NCBI GenBank assembly: GCA_021781995.1
Contig: JAJXVT010000005.1
Coordinates: forward strand, 1-62,793
Length of the DNA: 62,793 bases
Reading direction: 5' to 3'
Origin: a bacterium
Lineage (GTDB): Bacteria > Chlamydiota > Chlamydiia > Chlamydiales > SM23-39
In this document: positions 42,584 to 50,796 of the stretch, one piece after another
Position numbering within the stretch: position 1 is the stretch's first letter
Layout: every line of letters begins with the position of its first letter
Translations under genes and position numbers: made by a program
The notes under the pieces: model-generated
Database searches by the model: none
Told to the model about the DNA's origin: nothing
What the model saw: only the letters and a program-made list of their open reading frames with translations

Positions 42584-44577
42584 TACGAAATCTACATCAA
42601 TACCTCGAACTTGTCGCAGAGATGATCGAGCATGATCGCCATTATTACGACGAGGCCAAGCCGATCATTTCCGATTATGAATACGATCGAAAGATGGCTC
42701 AACTCATCGCTTACGAAAAAGCTCATCCCGATGATGTTGACCCTAATTCTCCCACGCAAAGGGTTGCAGAATCGGCAACAGAAGGTTTTAAGCAAAAAGA
42801 ACACCTCGTCCCGATGTTTTCGTTGGCCAACACCTATTCTGAGGGAGAGGTTGGCGATTTTGTGAAGCGGGTACATAAACTGCTCGAGAAAAATCGCATT
42901 TCGTTTTGCTGTGAATTAAAAATGGATGGCACTGCGATTTCTCTATTGTATGAAAAGGGCCATCTCATCTCCGCTACTACAAGAGGCAACGGAAAGAAAG
43001 GAGATGATGTTACGGCCAACATCAAGACGATTAAATCGGTGCCGCTGAAATTAGTGGGGGAAAATATCCCTGATGTAATGGAAGTGCGCGGCGAGGTGTA
43101 TTTGAGTCTTGCCACATTTCACGCTATCAATGCAGCGCGCGAAGAGGAGGGGCTTGATCTGTTTGCCAATCCCCGCAACGCCGCCGCCGGATCTTTGAAA
43201 TTGCTCGATCCGAAAGAAGTAGCTAAGCGCAAACTACAGCTGGTGACTTATGGAATTGCCGAAGGGTATTTTCCGGTCAGAACTCAGTATGAAGTGCACC
43301 ATTTTTTAAAAGAAGTAGGCTTGCCGACAGCTAGTCGCGACCATTTAACAATAGCGCATGATTTGCATGAGATCATGCAGTTTGCACAAAAAATTCAGGA
43401 AGCAAGGCCTCATTTGCCTTTTGAAATTGACGGCATTGTCATCAAAGTCAACGATCTTACGGAGTGGGATTTATTGGGACATACCGGCAAAGTGCCCCGT
43501 TTTGCCGTTGCCTATAAGTTTGCCCCTGAACAAGCTGGTACTCGTATCAATGACATTACCGTTCAAGTTGGAAGGTCCGGTGTCTTGACCCCTGTTGCCG
43601 AGCTAGAACCGGTTTTTTTGGCAGGTAGTACCATTTCTAGAGCTACCTTGCATAACCAGATGGAAGTGAATCGCAAAGACATTCGCGTAGGAGATTTTGT
43701 CGTCATTGAAAAAGGGGGCGATGTCATTCCCAAAGTGGTGAATGTCGATTTTTCTAAGCGGCCCTCTATATCCCATCCTTGGCATATGCCAAAACATTGT
43801 CCTGTTTGTAAAACAGAAGTGACGCAGCGCAGCGGCGAAGTGGCGATTCGCTGTCCAAACTCCCATTGCTCCGGTCAGAAAGTTCGAAGAATTAGCTATT
43901 TTGCTTCTAAGCATGCGCTAGATATCGATCACATGGGAGAAAAGGTGGTGGAGCAGCTCGTCGACAAAGGTCTTGTAGCGCGCCCTTCGGATATTTATTT
44001 ATTAGATGAAGAAAAGTTGGCTAAGCTCGATAATTTTAAAGAAAAATCAATCCGCAATTTGCTCGATAGTATCGACGCTTCTCGCGAGTGTTCTTTAGCC
44101 CGTTTTATTATGGGCCTGGGCATTCCTTATGTAGGGACCGAGACTGCTGAGTTGATTGCCGAACACGCCCATAGCGTTGAGAATTTATTAGGTCTTACCG
44201 AGGAAAAACTCCTGGAGATCGAAGGGATCGGAGAAAAAACAGCTCATGCTATTTACTCCTTTTTCCAAGACCCTGAAAACGTACATGAGATGCAGCTGCT
44301 CTTAAAACACGGCCTCAAGCCGCAGAAAGCCGTGGTGAAAAAAATAAGTGGACATCTTTTTTCCGGTAAAACATTTGTCCTCACCGGCACGCTTTCCCAA
44401 TACAGCCGCGATGAGGCAGCGCGGCTCATTAAAGAGCGCGGCGGCAAGGTGAGCGGTTCGGTTTCCAAAAATACCGATTATTTGCTTCTGGGCGAAGAAC
44501 CAGGTTCAAAGTACGATAAGGCAAAAGCGTTAGGAGTTGCGCTCATGACCGAGCTTGATTTTCTGAACGCCCTGTAA
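42580..44577 (+). CDS. ligA: NAD+-dependent DNA ligase
   Basis: A 665-residue ligase sealing nicks in replication and repair. It has the Ia domain (YYDEAKPIISDYEYD), the adenylation motif KMDG in CELKMDGTAISLLY, an OB fold, a four-cysteine zinc finger (CPVC and CPNSHC), helix-hairpin-helix repeats (GLGIPYVGTETAELIA, GIGEKTA) and a C-terminal BRCT domain (FVLTGTLSQYSRDEA). All parts are intact. It overlaps glgB by four bases and is followed at once by the inverted-repeat element. Confidence 0.97.
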   Translation: MIRNLHQYLELVAEMIEHDRHYYDEAKPIISDYEYDRKMAQLIAYEKAHPDDVDPNSPTQRVAESATEGFKQKEHLVPMFSLANTYSEGEVGDFVKRVHKLLEKNRISFCCELKMDGTAISLLYEKGHLISATTRGNGKKGDDVTANIKTIKSVPLKLVGENIPDVMEVRGEVYLSLATFHAINAAREEEGLDLFANPRNAAAGSLKLLDPKEVAKRKLQLVTYGIAEGYFPVRTQYEVHHFLKEVGLPTASRDHLTIAHDLHEIMQFAQKIQEARPHLPFEIDGIVIKVNDLTEWDLLGHTGKVPRFAVAYKFAPEQAGTRINDITVQVGRSGVLTPVAELEPVFLAGSTISRATLHNQMEVNRKDIRVGDFVVIEKGGDVIPKVVNVDFSKRPSISHPWHMPKHCPVCKTEVTQRSGEVAIRCPNSHCSGQKVRRISYFASKHALDIDHMGEKVVEQLVDKGLVARPSDIYLLDEEKLAKLDNFKEKSIRNLLDSIDASRECSLARFIMGLGIPYVGTETAELIAEHAHSVENLLGLTEEKLLEIEGIGEKTAHAIYSFFQDPENVHEMQLLLKHGLKPQKAVVKKISGHLFSGKTFVLTGTLSQYSRDEAARLIKERGGKVSGSVSKNTDYLLLGEEPGSKYDKAKALGVALMTELDFLNAL

Positions 44578-44747
44578 GGGGTTGTCAAACAATAAACTAA
44601 AGCATTTGACTGGCTGCGGCTTTGCCAAATCGATCTTCCTCCTTACCCTTCCCACATGGGGGAAGGGCTGCGTCGATCAGATCTCTTTGCTTCGATTTTG
44701 CTTTGCCTCGCTAAGTCAAATGCTTTAGTTTATTGTTTGACAATCCC
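44578..44747. repeat. 170-bp element with 33-bp inverted ends (MITE-like)
   Basis: The arms 44578-44610 and 44715-44747 are inverted copies with one mismatch. The left arm begins GGGGTTGTCAAACAATAAAC. The 104-bp centre holds no reading frame but has its own palindrome (CCCTTCCC...GGGGAAGGG, 44646-44666). The element starts on the base after the ligA stop codon and lies between convergent genes. The size and long arms suit a non-autonomous transposon or a large RNA hairpin. Solo ends with the same sequence occur at 5336-5362 and 56945-56972. Confidence 0.8.
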
Positions 44748-44762
44748 TAAATCGGAAATGAT

Positions 44763-45725
44763 TCAAGAATCAGATTTTGCTATGAGAAGAGTTAAAGAAG
44801 CTTCTACTACATCTTTGCCTCGGTAATATTCTAAGATTTTTGCCCGATCTTCTCGGTATTTATGCTTCAAATGTTGAGATTCTTGCGATTGTAAATCGCA
44901 TACAAATCGTGGATAAAATAGATCATCTAGATCCCATTGTTTAAAAGTGAAAATTTTTTGATTCAAATGGTCTAGATTTTCCATCTCTTCTTCAGGCCAA
45001 GCCGAAGACATCGGCCACGGTGTGGATTCGTTAGAAAACTGCTGAGTCTCTGCATGAATTTTATTTTCATTAAATAGGTGTGCATTATCTTTTCCGTAGC
45101 CTAGCAATATTCCAATCAGATTGTCATGTAGTGAAGTTTCAAGTAAAAAGGTATCTAATTTTTGGGAATCTGAAAGTGAATCCAGATCCATGGAGAGTTT
45201 TTCTAAAGTGGGTTGAAATTCTTTAAAGTGTATTGAAACAATATTATGAAGAGCTGTTTTATTGACTAACGTCATGCTTACGGTCGCATTATCACAACAG
45301 TCTGAGAACAATGCAAATTGTGATTTATCGACGAGGTAAGAGTATTTATTTAATGTGTTCCATCCATTTTTTATTTTTAACTGAGTAGGGTTGCAAACAT
45401 AGCAAATGATTCCCCAATTTGGGGGCCAAAAGCATCCGAGTATTTTAGTTTTTAGGGTATCATATTTTAGGTTTTGGCGGATGACTTCTTTAGGTTCGGT
45501 ATAGTTGTCGATAGAAACCGGTTTACTGCCCCACAGTGTATATGCCCAACCTTCTAAAAAACACATTTCTCGAAAAAAAAACTCTAGCTTGCGTTTGTCT
45601 TTTCTCGGCATTTGGATTGAAAATTGTTTAGGTTTATGCCCAACGTGGACTGTTACTGGCCAATAATCAAAGGCAATCCAACCAAGCATTGAGATGACAA
45701 TTGCGGTGCAAATAGCATTTTTCAT
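44763..45725 (-). CDS. Secreted or membrane-anchored hypothetical protein
   Basis: A 320-residue protein starting MKNAICTAIVISMLGWIAFDYWPV, an uncleaved signal anchor or signal peptide. The remainder is soluble, with several cysteines (CFWPPNWGIICYVC and DCCDN) and an LLGYGKDNAHLF motif. I recall similar LGYG-N-x-x-F proteins in chlamydiae and Legionella but cannot name a family. It is preceded, five bases upstream, by a small secreted zinc-ribbon protein gene on the same strand; the two may be one unit. Confidence 0.7.
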   Translation of the reverse strand: MKNAICTAIVISMLGWIAFDYWPVTVHVGHKPKQFSIQMPRKDKRKLEFFFREMCFLEGWAYTLWGSKPVSIDNYTEPKEVIRQNLKYDTLKTKILGCFWPPNWGIICYVCNPTQLKIKNGWNTLNKYSYLVDKSQFALFSDCCDNATVSMTLVNKTALHNIVSIHFKEFQPTLEKLSMDLDSLSDSQKLDTFLLETSLHDNLIGILLGYGKDNAHLFNENKIHAETQQFSNESTPWPMSSAWPEEEMENLDHLNQKIFTFKQWDLDDLFYPRFVCDLQSQESQHLKHKYREDRAKILEYYRGKDVVEASLTLLIAKSDS

Positions 45726-45729
45726 GAGT

Positions 45730-46056
45730 TTATTGTCTAGGAGATGGCCGCCGTTCTCCGCAGGTGCCTCCGGTCCTTAAGGCCTTTTGGCAAGTTGTAG
45801 CATCTCCGTCGTTATTATAGCCGCAGCGAGGACAAATCCATCGCACTCGAGACCAATCGATAGAGGCTATGAGTCCATATGCATCCGCATAGATAGCTCT
45901 TACGGGAATCAGTTCTTCTTGAAAATTTGCGAAAATTGCATTGTTTAAAAATACGATTTGAGAGGAATGAATGTATATGTTCGATAATTCTTGTTGTTCT
46001 GGTTGCTGAGTGAAAACTGATGTCGCTAGTGCTGTCAATAAAATCATTGTTCGCAT
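45730..46056 (-). CDS. Small exported protein with C-terminal zinc ribbon
   Basis: From ATG 46056 the protein has 108 residues and a signal peptide (MRTMILLTALATSVF); a longer in-frame start at 46119 would bury that signal. The C-terminus WICPRCGYNNDGDATTC and the following TCGER look like a rubredoxin-type zinc ribbon. The four cysteines could bind one metal ion. No family is recognised. It is the first gene of a pair with the 320-residue protein. Confidence 0.6.
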   Translation of the reverse strand: MRTMILLTALATSVFTQQPEQQELSNIYIHSSQIVFLNNAIFANFQEELIPVRAIYADAYGLIASIDWSRVRWICPRCGYNNDGDATTCQKALRTGGTCGERRPSPRQ

Positions 46057-46119
46057 GGTTTTCTCTAATGAGGTAGTTGCAAAACTCCGACTTTGTCGGA
46101 CTTTTATAAAAATGTACAA

Positions 46120-46429
46120 TTTTGAAAAAGTCCCGTCTTGCTCTAAAATGTTGTTTGCGCAAACTAACAGAATAACAAGGCGATGAATAACTTTTTGAAC
46201 TTTATATCACATGGTTTACATTCAATTCAATCAACTTTTTCTCGTTTCATCGTTTCTATCGCCGACTCTGTCCTTAGTCACAAAATGTGTTTCAAAAATC
46301 GTGTTGATGACCAAGCCTCCAGTTTACTTGGGTATAAGCGGGAAATAAACCTATCTTTTCAAGATGGGAGAGTCGCAATAAAATGAAAGTGTATGATTTA
46401 TTTCCGATATTGACCGTCACTGAGAGTGA
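46120..46429 (+). other. Intergenic region with one doubtful small ORF
   Basis: These 310 bp separate two minus-strand genes. The part next to 46119 should hold the promoter of the zinc-ribbon gene. A 67-codon plus-strand frame (46183-46386) has AAGGCG against its ATG but no recognisable motif; I see little support for it. The rest is AT-rich with no clear structure. Confidence 0.35.
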
Positions 46430-47542
46430 TTACTCCGACGATATCCCTTCCATTAACAGGATCAAAACGTAAGATAGAATGGTAAATAACACAGTAGTGG
46501 TGATGGGATTTTCCAAAGATGGGTACAGGGTTTCTGTAAGGTTCGCAAAGCTGCGGGATTGTCGATTGAGTGTCTGCAATGCCAGCGCTTGGTTTGCCGT
46601 AAATGGTCGTGGTTGCTGCTGCAAGAGATAGCTTAGGCGAGTTCTGTTGTCGCCTAGTAGATATCCCGAATTGCTTCTGTATTCGCTGGGGGTCTCTCGC
46701 ATCTGTTCTACATATTGTATTCGTTGTTGCTCATCTGGCATGCGCGCAATCTCGGTTATGTGCCTTTGAACGAATCGTTCATTGCCAACTCGCTCCAGAT
46801 CTTGACGTAGTTGGCTAGAGGCTATCGGTCTGGCTAGACTCAATACAAATTGTAAAGTGCGCAATATTCTAGAGCTCTGTGTTAAATCGGTACGCTCAAT
46901 ATTGAGCCTTAGCCAATCTATTTGATCAAAATACTCTTGAAGGATAGGGGTTATTGGCGCGTCTGCAAATCTCTCCACAATGCTAGCGCGGTAGGGTTGC
47001 AATAATTCTTCGATATGCTCAATGATCTGCGATGCATTATTTTCTGTTTGACCATTTGCGTAATGGTGAATCATTTCCTGCAAAATTAAAATATAGCCGG
47101 GCACGACGATGCGCTCAATTGCTTGAGCATCTTCCGGGGGAAGGGTTTCTATAAAATTTCTGATGTGAGTTGAAAGGAGAAGCTGTTCGCATACACTTAA
47201 ATGTTCCAACATCCAAGGGCCAATTTCTTCTGCATTTTGAGGAAATATGAGTCTTTGGCCTAATACATATACAGCGCTTATTTGCTCCCCCATTGACCCT
47301 CGATCTTGGGGACATGTCAGGCCTCCTTGCCATTGAAGGATGCATCTGTCATGAAAAATATGTCCGCGGGGACAGAGAACAATGGTAGAGGCTAGGTGAA
47401 TCCTTTCATAACAGACTCCGCAGCTATCCCTAGATTCTCCTGCAAAAATTAGCTGATTTTTGCCTTTTGCTCGAATCGCCTGTAAGCAAGTACCTCTGAA
47501 GGTCTCTGTGAGGTTGAATGTGATCGTCGTTGTTGCATTCAT
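46430..47542 (-). CDS. RING-like zinc-finger membrane protein, copy 1
   Basis: A 370-residue protein with a RING-H2-like finger at residues 41-80: C41, C44, C57, H61, H64, C67, C77 and D80, with Asp replacing the last Cys. The motif LCPRGHIFHDRC is typical of eukaryotic RING E3 ubiquitin ligases. A long helical region follows, ending in an arginine/glutamine-rich part and one C-terminal membrane segment (about residues 345-365) that would leave the RING domain exposed as in tail-anchored proteins. Bacteria have no ubiquitin, so a host-directed E3 ligase is inferred. It lies 19 bp after a paralogue on the same strand. Confidence 0.8.
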   Translation of the reverse strand: MNATTTITFNLTETFRGTCLQAIRAKGKNQLIFAGESRDSCGVCYERIHLASTIVLCPRGHIFHDRCILQWQGGLTCPQDRGSMGEQISAVYVLGQRLIFPQNAEEIGPWMLEHLSVCEQLLLSTHIRNFIETLPPEDAQAIERIVVPGYILILQEMIHHYANGQTENNASQIIEHIEELLQPYRASIVERFADAPITPILQEYFDQIDWLRLNIERTDLTQSSRILRTLQFVLSLARPIASSQLRQDLERVGNERFVQRHITEIARMPDEQQRIQYVEQMRETPSEYRSNSGYLLGDNRTRLSYLLQQQPRPFTANQALALQTLNRQSRSFANLTETLYPSLENPITTTVLFTILSYVLILLMEGISSE

Positions 47543-47561
47543 CGGAAAAACTTTACCTTTA

Positions 47562-48701
47562 TCAGTAAAATCGCATGCGCGGCTTGTAGTTCATTTGCAT
47601 GCTCGCGGAGAGTATGACATACATGACAAAAACAAGAAGTGCGAACGCTGCCAGGGGGTGTGAAAGCAAACGGCTCAAACCATTGAATCGGGTGCCGGGG
47701 CGGGGTAGGGTAGTGTTGAGTATTCGCAATGCAAGCTCTTCGTCTCTTGTGCGGGTCGGTCGTCGCTCTAATAAGTCTTTCAATCGATTTGCCTCACTGC
47801 GTCTCGGGGGATTCCACTCATTTGCACGTCCTTGGGGATTTGCTCCTATCTGCATTATGTATTGTATTCTTGCTTGATCTGTGGGCATTTGCGCTATAGC
47901 AGCGACATGTCTTTGTACAAATCTCATGTTGCCAGTAGATATTAGGTCGCGATACAGTGTGCTGTCGCGGATACGATCAACAGTGTCCATCAAAAAATCC
48001 AAAGATCCTAAAATTTTCATCCTTTCTCCGGGAACGGCAAAATGTCCTTGTAATGAATTTGTTGTGTAGATGTTGTGAAATAAGACGTTTAATTGAGCGA
48101 CACTGCGTTGAATGATGGAATGAATAGGAACGTCTGCAAAGATTGCTACGATGTTGTCTCGATATGGATGCAGCAATGTGTCTATTTGTTCTATGATTGA
48201 TGATGCATCTACGTCGAATGGCTCGATGGTATAATGATTTGCCATACCTTGTAATATTAAGACGCAGCCGCGCAGAGCGGTACGTGCCATCATTTTGTCT
48301 TGTTCAGTAGGGAGGTTTTCTATAAACGCCTCAATTGCAGCGAGATTTTCTTCGCATTCTGTGAGATTTTCACAGATCCAATTTCCAATCGCTTTTGCAT
48401 CCAAAGGTAATAAGAGTCTTTGGCCTAATATATGGACGGTGTTTACTCGATCGCCCATGAGATGTCGATCCTGAGGACATATCAAACCTCTTTTCCATTG
48501 GTGTGCGCATCTTTCATGAAAGACGTGGCCGCGGGAGCAGACCACAACTAAAGCTGCAAGGGAGATTTTTTCGTAACAGACTCCGCAGGCATCTGCGTTT
48601 GTCCCACCAAAAATCATTTGGTCTTTGCCTCCGCGGGCTCTAATCGCGCTTTGACAGGTTCCTCTTAGTGCCCCTATGAAATCCAATGAAATAGTACTCA
48701 A
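47562..48701 (-). CDS. RING-like zinc-finger membrane protein, copy 2
   Basis: A 379-residue paralogue of the downstream gene with the same layout. Finger residues are C39, C42, C55, H59, H62, C65, C75 and D78, with identical spacing, including Asp at the eighth position. Both share the region after the finger (VHILGQRLLLPLDA) and the C-terminal membrane segment (ALLVFVMYVILSA, followed by a short basic tail). The conserved spacing in two diverged copies argues that the finger is functional. The upstream region 48702-48871 is AT-rich and serves as a divergent promoter. Confidence 0.8.
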   Translation of the reverse strand: MSTISLDFIGALRGTCQSAIRARGGKDQMIFGGTNADACGVCYEKISLAALVVVCSRGHVFHERCAHQWKRGLICPQDRHLMGDRVNTVHILGQRLLLPLDAKAIGNWICENLTECEENLAAIEAFIENLPTEQDKMMARTALRGCVLILQGMANHYTIEPFDVDASSIIEQIDTLLHPYRDNIVAIFADVPIHSIIQRSVAQLNVLFHNIYTTNSLQGHFAVPGERMKILGSLDFLMDTVDRIRDSTLYRDLISTGNMRFVQRHVAAIAQMPTDQARIQYIMQIGANPQGRANEWNPPRRSEANRLKDLLERRPTRTRDEELALRILNTTLPRPGTRFNGLSRLLSHPLAAFALLVFVMYVILSASMQMNYKPRMRFY

Positions 48702-48871
48702 GTTATCTCTTAATTATTGAGGTAGATCGTTCATTTTATATGGTAAGTCATTAAAAATGAATTCGTTTTTTATTTTTCTGTATTTGTTTCGTTTTTAGTT
48801 ACGATAGTTTCGTGTTAAATATAATATTTGTTTGTATTAAAATAATAATTACAGGTTAATTTAGGGTGTTT

Positions 48872-49339
48872 ATGGTTTTTTCGTGTTCTAGTTATTTCGG
48901 AGAGGGTGTGCGTCGAGGGGAGGAAAGCGACGGTAATTGCCGAAATGCCAACATTACAGGGGTATTCCGTCGTTTGCTCGTGGAAAGGGGTGAGGTTGAT
49001 GATCCTTGGCGTTGGAATAAATGGAAGGAGCACGTTATTGAACCGGGATCATTGGGAGCAGATTGTATTGAAAATTTGGATGATTCTGAGTCTGAATTGA
49101 GGGAAGTTGTAGATCTAGGTTTTGACGGGCCTGGCGAGCTTGGAGAGGCTGAGATGCCAGCGGCTTTAAAAGGTGAGGATGATGTGGGGGATTTTCTTGA
49201 CGAGTTGAGGGGACATCCTCGGAATGAAAATGAAGAGAATCAAGAAGAGGTGAATTGCTCGAGGGACCCATCTGACAAAAGGGCTGACGAAGCGTTTTTG
49301 GCATTGATGTGGGAGAGGCTGGCAAGGTTGAAATCTTAA
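48872..49339 (+). CDS. Acidic hypothetical protein
   Basis: From ATG 48872 the protein has 155 residues; AGGG lies six bases upstream and favours this over GTG 48866. It is strongly acidic in the middle (SESELREVVDLGF, GEDDVGDFLDELRG), hydrophilic and without a signal peptide. It ends in a helix DEAFLALMWERLARLKS. A long frame also exists on the opposite strand, but the acidic frame has the ribosome-binding site and more natural composition. The function is unknown. Confidence 0.5.
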   Translation: MVFSCSSYFGEGVRRGEESDGNCRNANITGVFRRLLVERGEVDDPWRWNKWKEHVIEPGSLGADCIENLDDSESELREVVDLGFDGPGELGEAEMPAALKGEDDVGDFLDELRGHPRNENEENQEEVNCSRDPSDKRADEAFLALMWERLARLKS

Positions 49340-49437
49340 CCGGGACGGTAAACAGGTAGCAAATGACTCCTCTTTTAAGCATTTGACAGGAAATAATTGA
49401 TTCAACAAAATGTCTCCTATTTTTAATGGGGGAGTAT

Positions 49438-50019
49438 ATGGCATTTCCAGTTGGGAAAATCGGCAGCAACAATTCATCTGAACTTCCTTCGGATCAACGT
49501 ATTGATTTTGCAATGGCGTGCATTGCAGATCGTATTGAAGTATTCATGCATGGTGGAAGTCCTTTTGCGTCTAGTTGTACAATGCTGGCAAATACTCGCG
49601 AGCAACGCGCTCAGGCGTGGAAAAAGTATCAAGCGGCGCAGCAAAGCGCTCGTTCAGTAGCATGGACGGTTGCGGGAGTTGGTACTAAAGACTCTGCAGA
49701 GCGGGCTCGGCAAATTGCGCAAATTGTTAGAGACGCTGCGGGAGGAGTGCATCCATCTCGTTTAGAAGGCGGCATTAGTCATACGCCGGTATATTTAGGA
49801 GAGCCTTTTATGCCGATATTTTCTCTCGGTAATATGCCTAGAGAACTCGGTGCAGATCTTTTGCAAGAGGGGGGTGTGGTTTGTGGTTTTGTAGGTGCAG
49901 CAAGAGTGGAAGGAGAGTATAAAGCGGTCGGCGCTGTTGTAATCGGAGGGGATGAATCATCGTGTCTTGATGTGCATATGGCTCAAATGTTGGGTTTGAG
50001 TTTGGAAAGGATTCCTTAA
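49438..50019 (+). CDS. Hypothetical protein, 193 residues
   Basis: ATG 49438 is preceded by GGGGGAG five to eleven bases upstream, a strong site, so translation starts at MAFPVGKIG. The protein is soluble, with a helical centre (AQAWKKYQAAQQSARSVAW) and a C-terminal alpha/beta part (GVVCGFVGAARVEG, AVGAVVIGGDESSCLDVHMA). I recall C-terminal stretches of this kind in small heme-binding DUF336/GlcG-like proteins, a weak resemblance only. It converges on the HELGH protease gene with a four-base overlap. Confidence 0.6.
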   Translation: MAFPVGKIGSNNSSELPSDQRIDFAMACIADRIEVFMHGGSPFASSCTMLANTREQRAQAWKKYQAAQQSARSVAWTVAGVGTKDSAERARQIAQIVRDAAGGVHPSRLEGGISHTPVYLGEPFMPIFSLGNMPRELGADLLQEGGVVCGFVGAARVEGEYKAVGAVVIGGDESSCLDVHMAQMLGLSLERIP

Positions 50020-50765
50020 TTCCCTTGGCGAGCAAGATGGACTTTAGCGATCAAGATGGGGATGGCAATAATGGCAACTGCAGCCGCGAGGGGATGAATG
50101 CCCATTCCCCAAAGAATGGAAAAATCGTGGCCTCTTACAAATGGTCCAATGCGTAGAGCGTCTAAAGCGTAAGCGGCATGGGATACAAATCCAAACACGG
50201 CGGTTGTTAGACATGTATTTCCTATTTCCGGATGTCGTGTATGGATAGATAGTGCTGCAATGAGGATGAGTGCGGCGAAAGCAACGGCTGCTACAGGACC
50301 TGCTCCTACAATGAACGCGTAGCTGGTTTTCGCTAAAAAGATCGGTTTTGCAAAAATGGTAACGCCCCCTTGAAAAGGCCTAAGGATGATACGCGCAGCT
50401 GCGTTCGGTATGCAGCGCTTGATGGCGGTAAAATGGCCGAGTTCATGGATCAGGGTTATGATATTAGAACTCGATAGGAGAGTGAAGTTCCAGGCGAGAA
50501 GGGATTGGCCCTTTTGTATGTCGAGCGGAGCTCTTCGAGTATACGTCCAAATGCGCAGGGGAATGGATATAGCTGTTTGAATCATCAGACCAATTGCTAG
50601 CGCACTCACGCCTCCGGGCGCTGCAAAGGGAGCGCACAGTGCAAATAATGCGCAAGCGATAGAAAATTCTGCTAGTGACTTAAGGGCCACTTGTCTGATA
50701 ATCTCTTTTGTGCTCGGCGATATTTGAGGCCAGCATATATGGGTGTTGTATATAGCTTGTATCAT
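50016..50765 (-). CDS. HELGH-motif membrane metalloprotease-like protein, copy 1
   Basis: A 249-residue polytopic protein with about five membrane segments. HELGH at residues 107-111, in a hydrophobic setting (IITLIHELGHFTAIKR), is the zinc motif of M50 site-2 proteases. A following RIILRPFQGGVT segment corresponds to the beta hairpin often seen after the motif. The usual NPxxPxDGG third-ligand motif is missing; the best substitute is ALDALRIGPF near residue 205. A paralogue lies at 52564-53361. The substrate is unknown. Confidence 0.75.
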   Translation of the reverse strand: MIQAIYNTHICWPQISPSTKEIIRQVALKSLAEFSIACALFALCAPFAAPGGVSALAIGLMIQTAISIPLRIWTYTRRAPLDIQKGQSLLAWNFTLLSSSNIITLIHELGHFTAIKRCIPNAAARIILRPFQGGVTIFAKPIFLAKTSYAFIVGAGPVAAVAFAALILIAALSIHTRHPEIGNTCLTTAVFGFVSHAAYALDALRIGPFVRGHDFSILWGMGIHPLAAAVAIIAIPILIAKVHLARQGN

Positions 50766-50796
50766 TATTATGGATTATATAAATTAAGTAATTATC

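Noticed and set aside
49035..49472. 145-codon minus-strand frame opposite the acidic protein
   Set aside because: Its protein is Pro/Ser/Leu-rich in the way of an antisense frame of an acidic gene, it has no ribosome-binding site, and it overlaps two better-supported starts.
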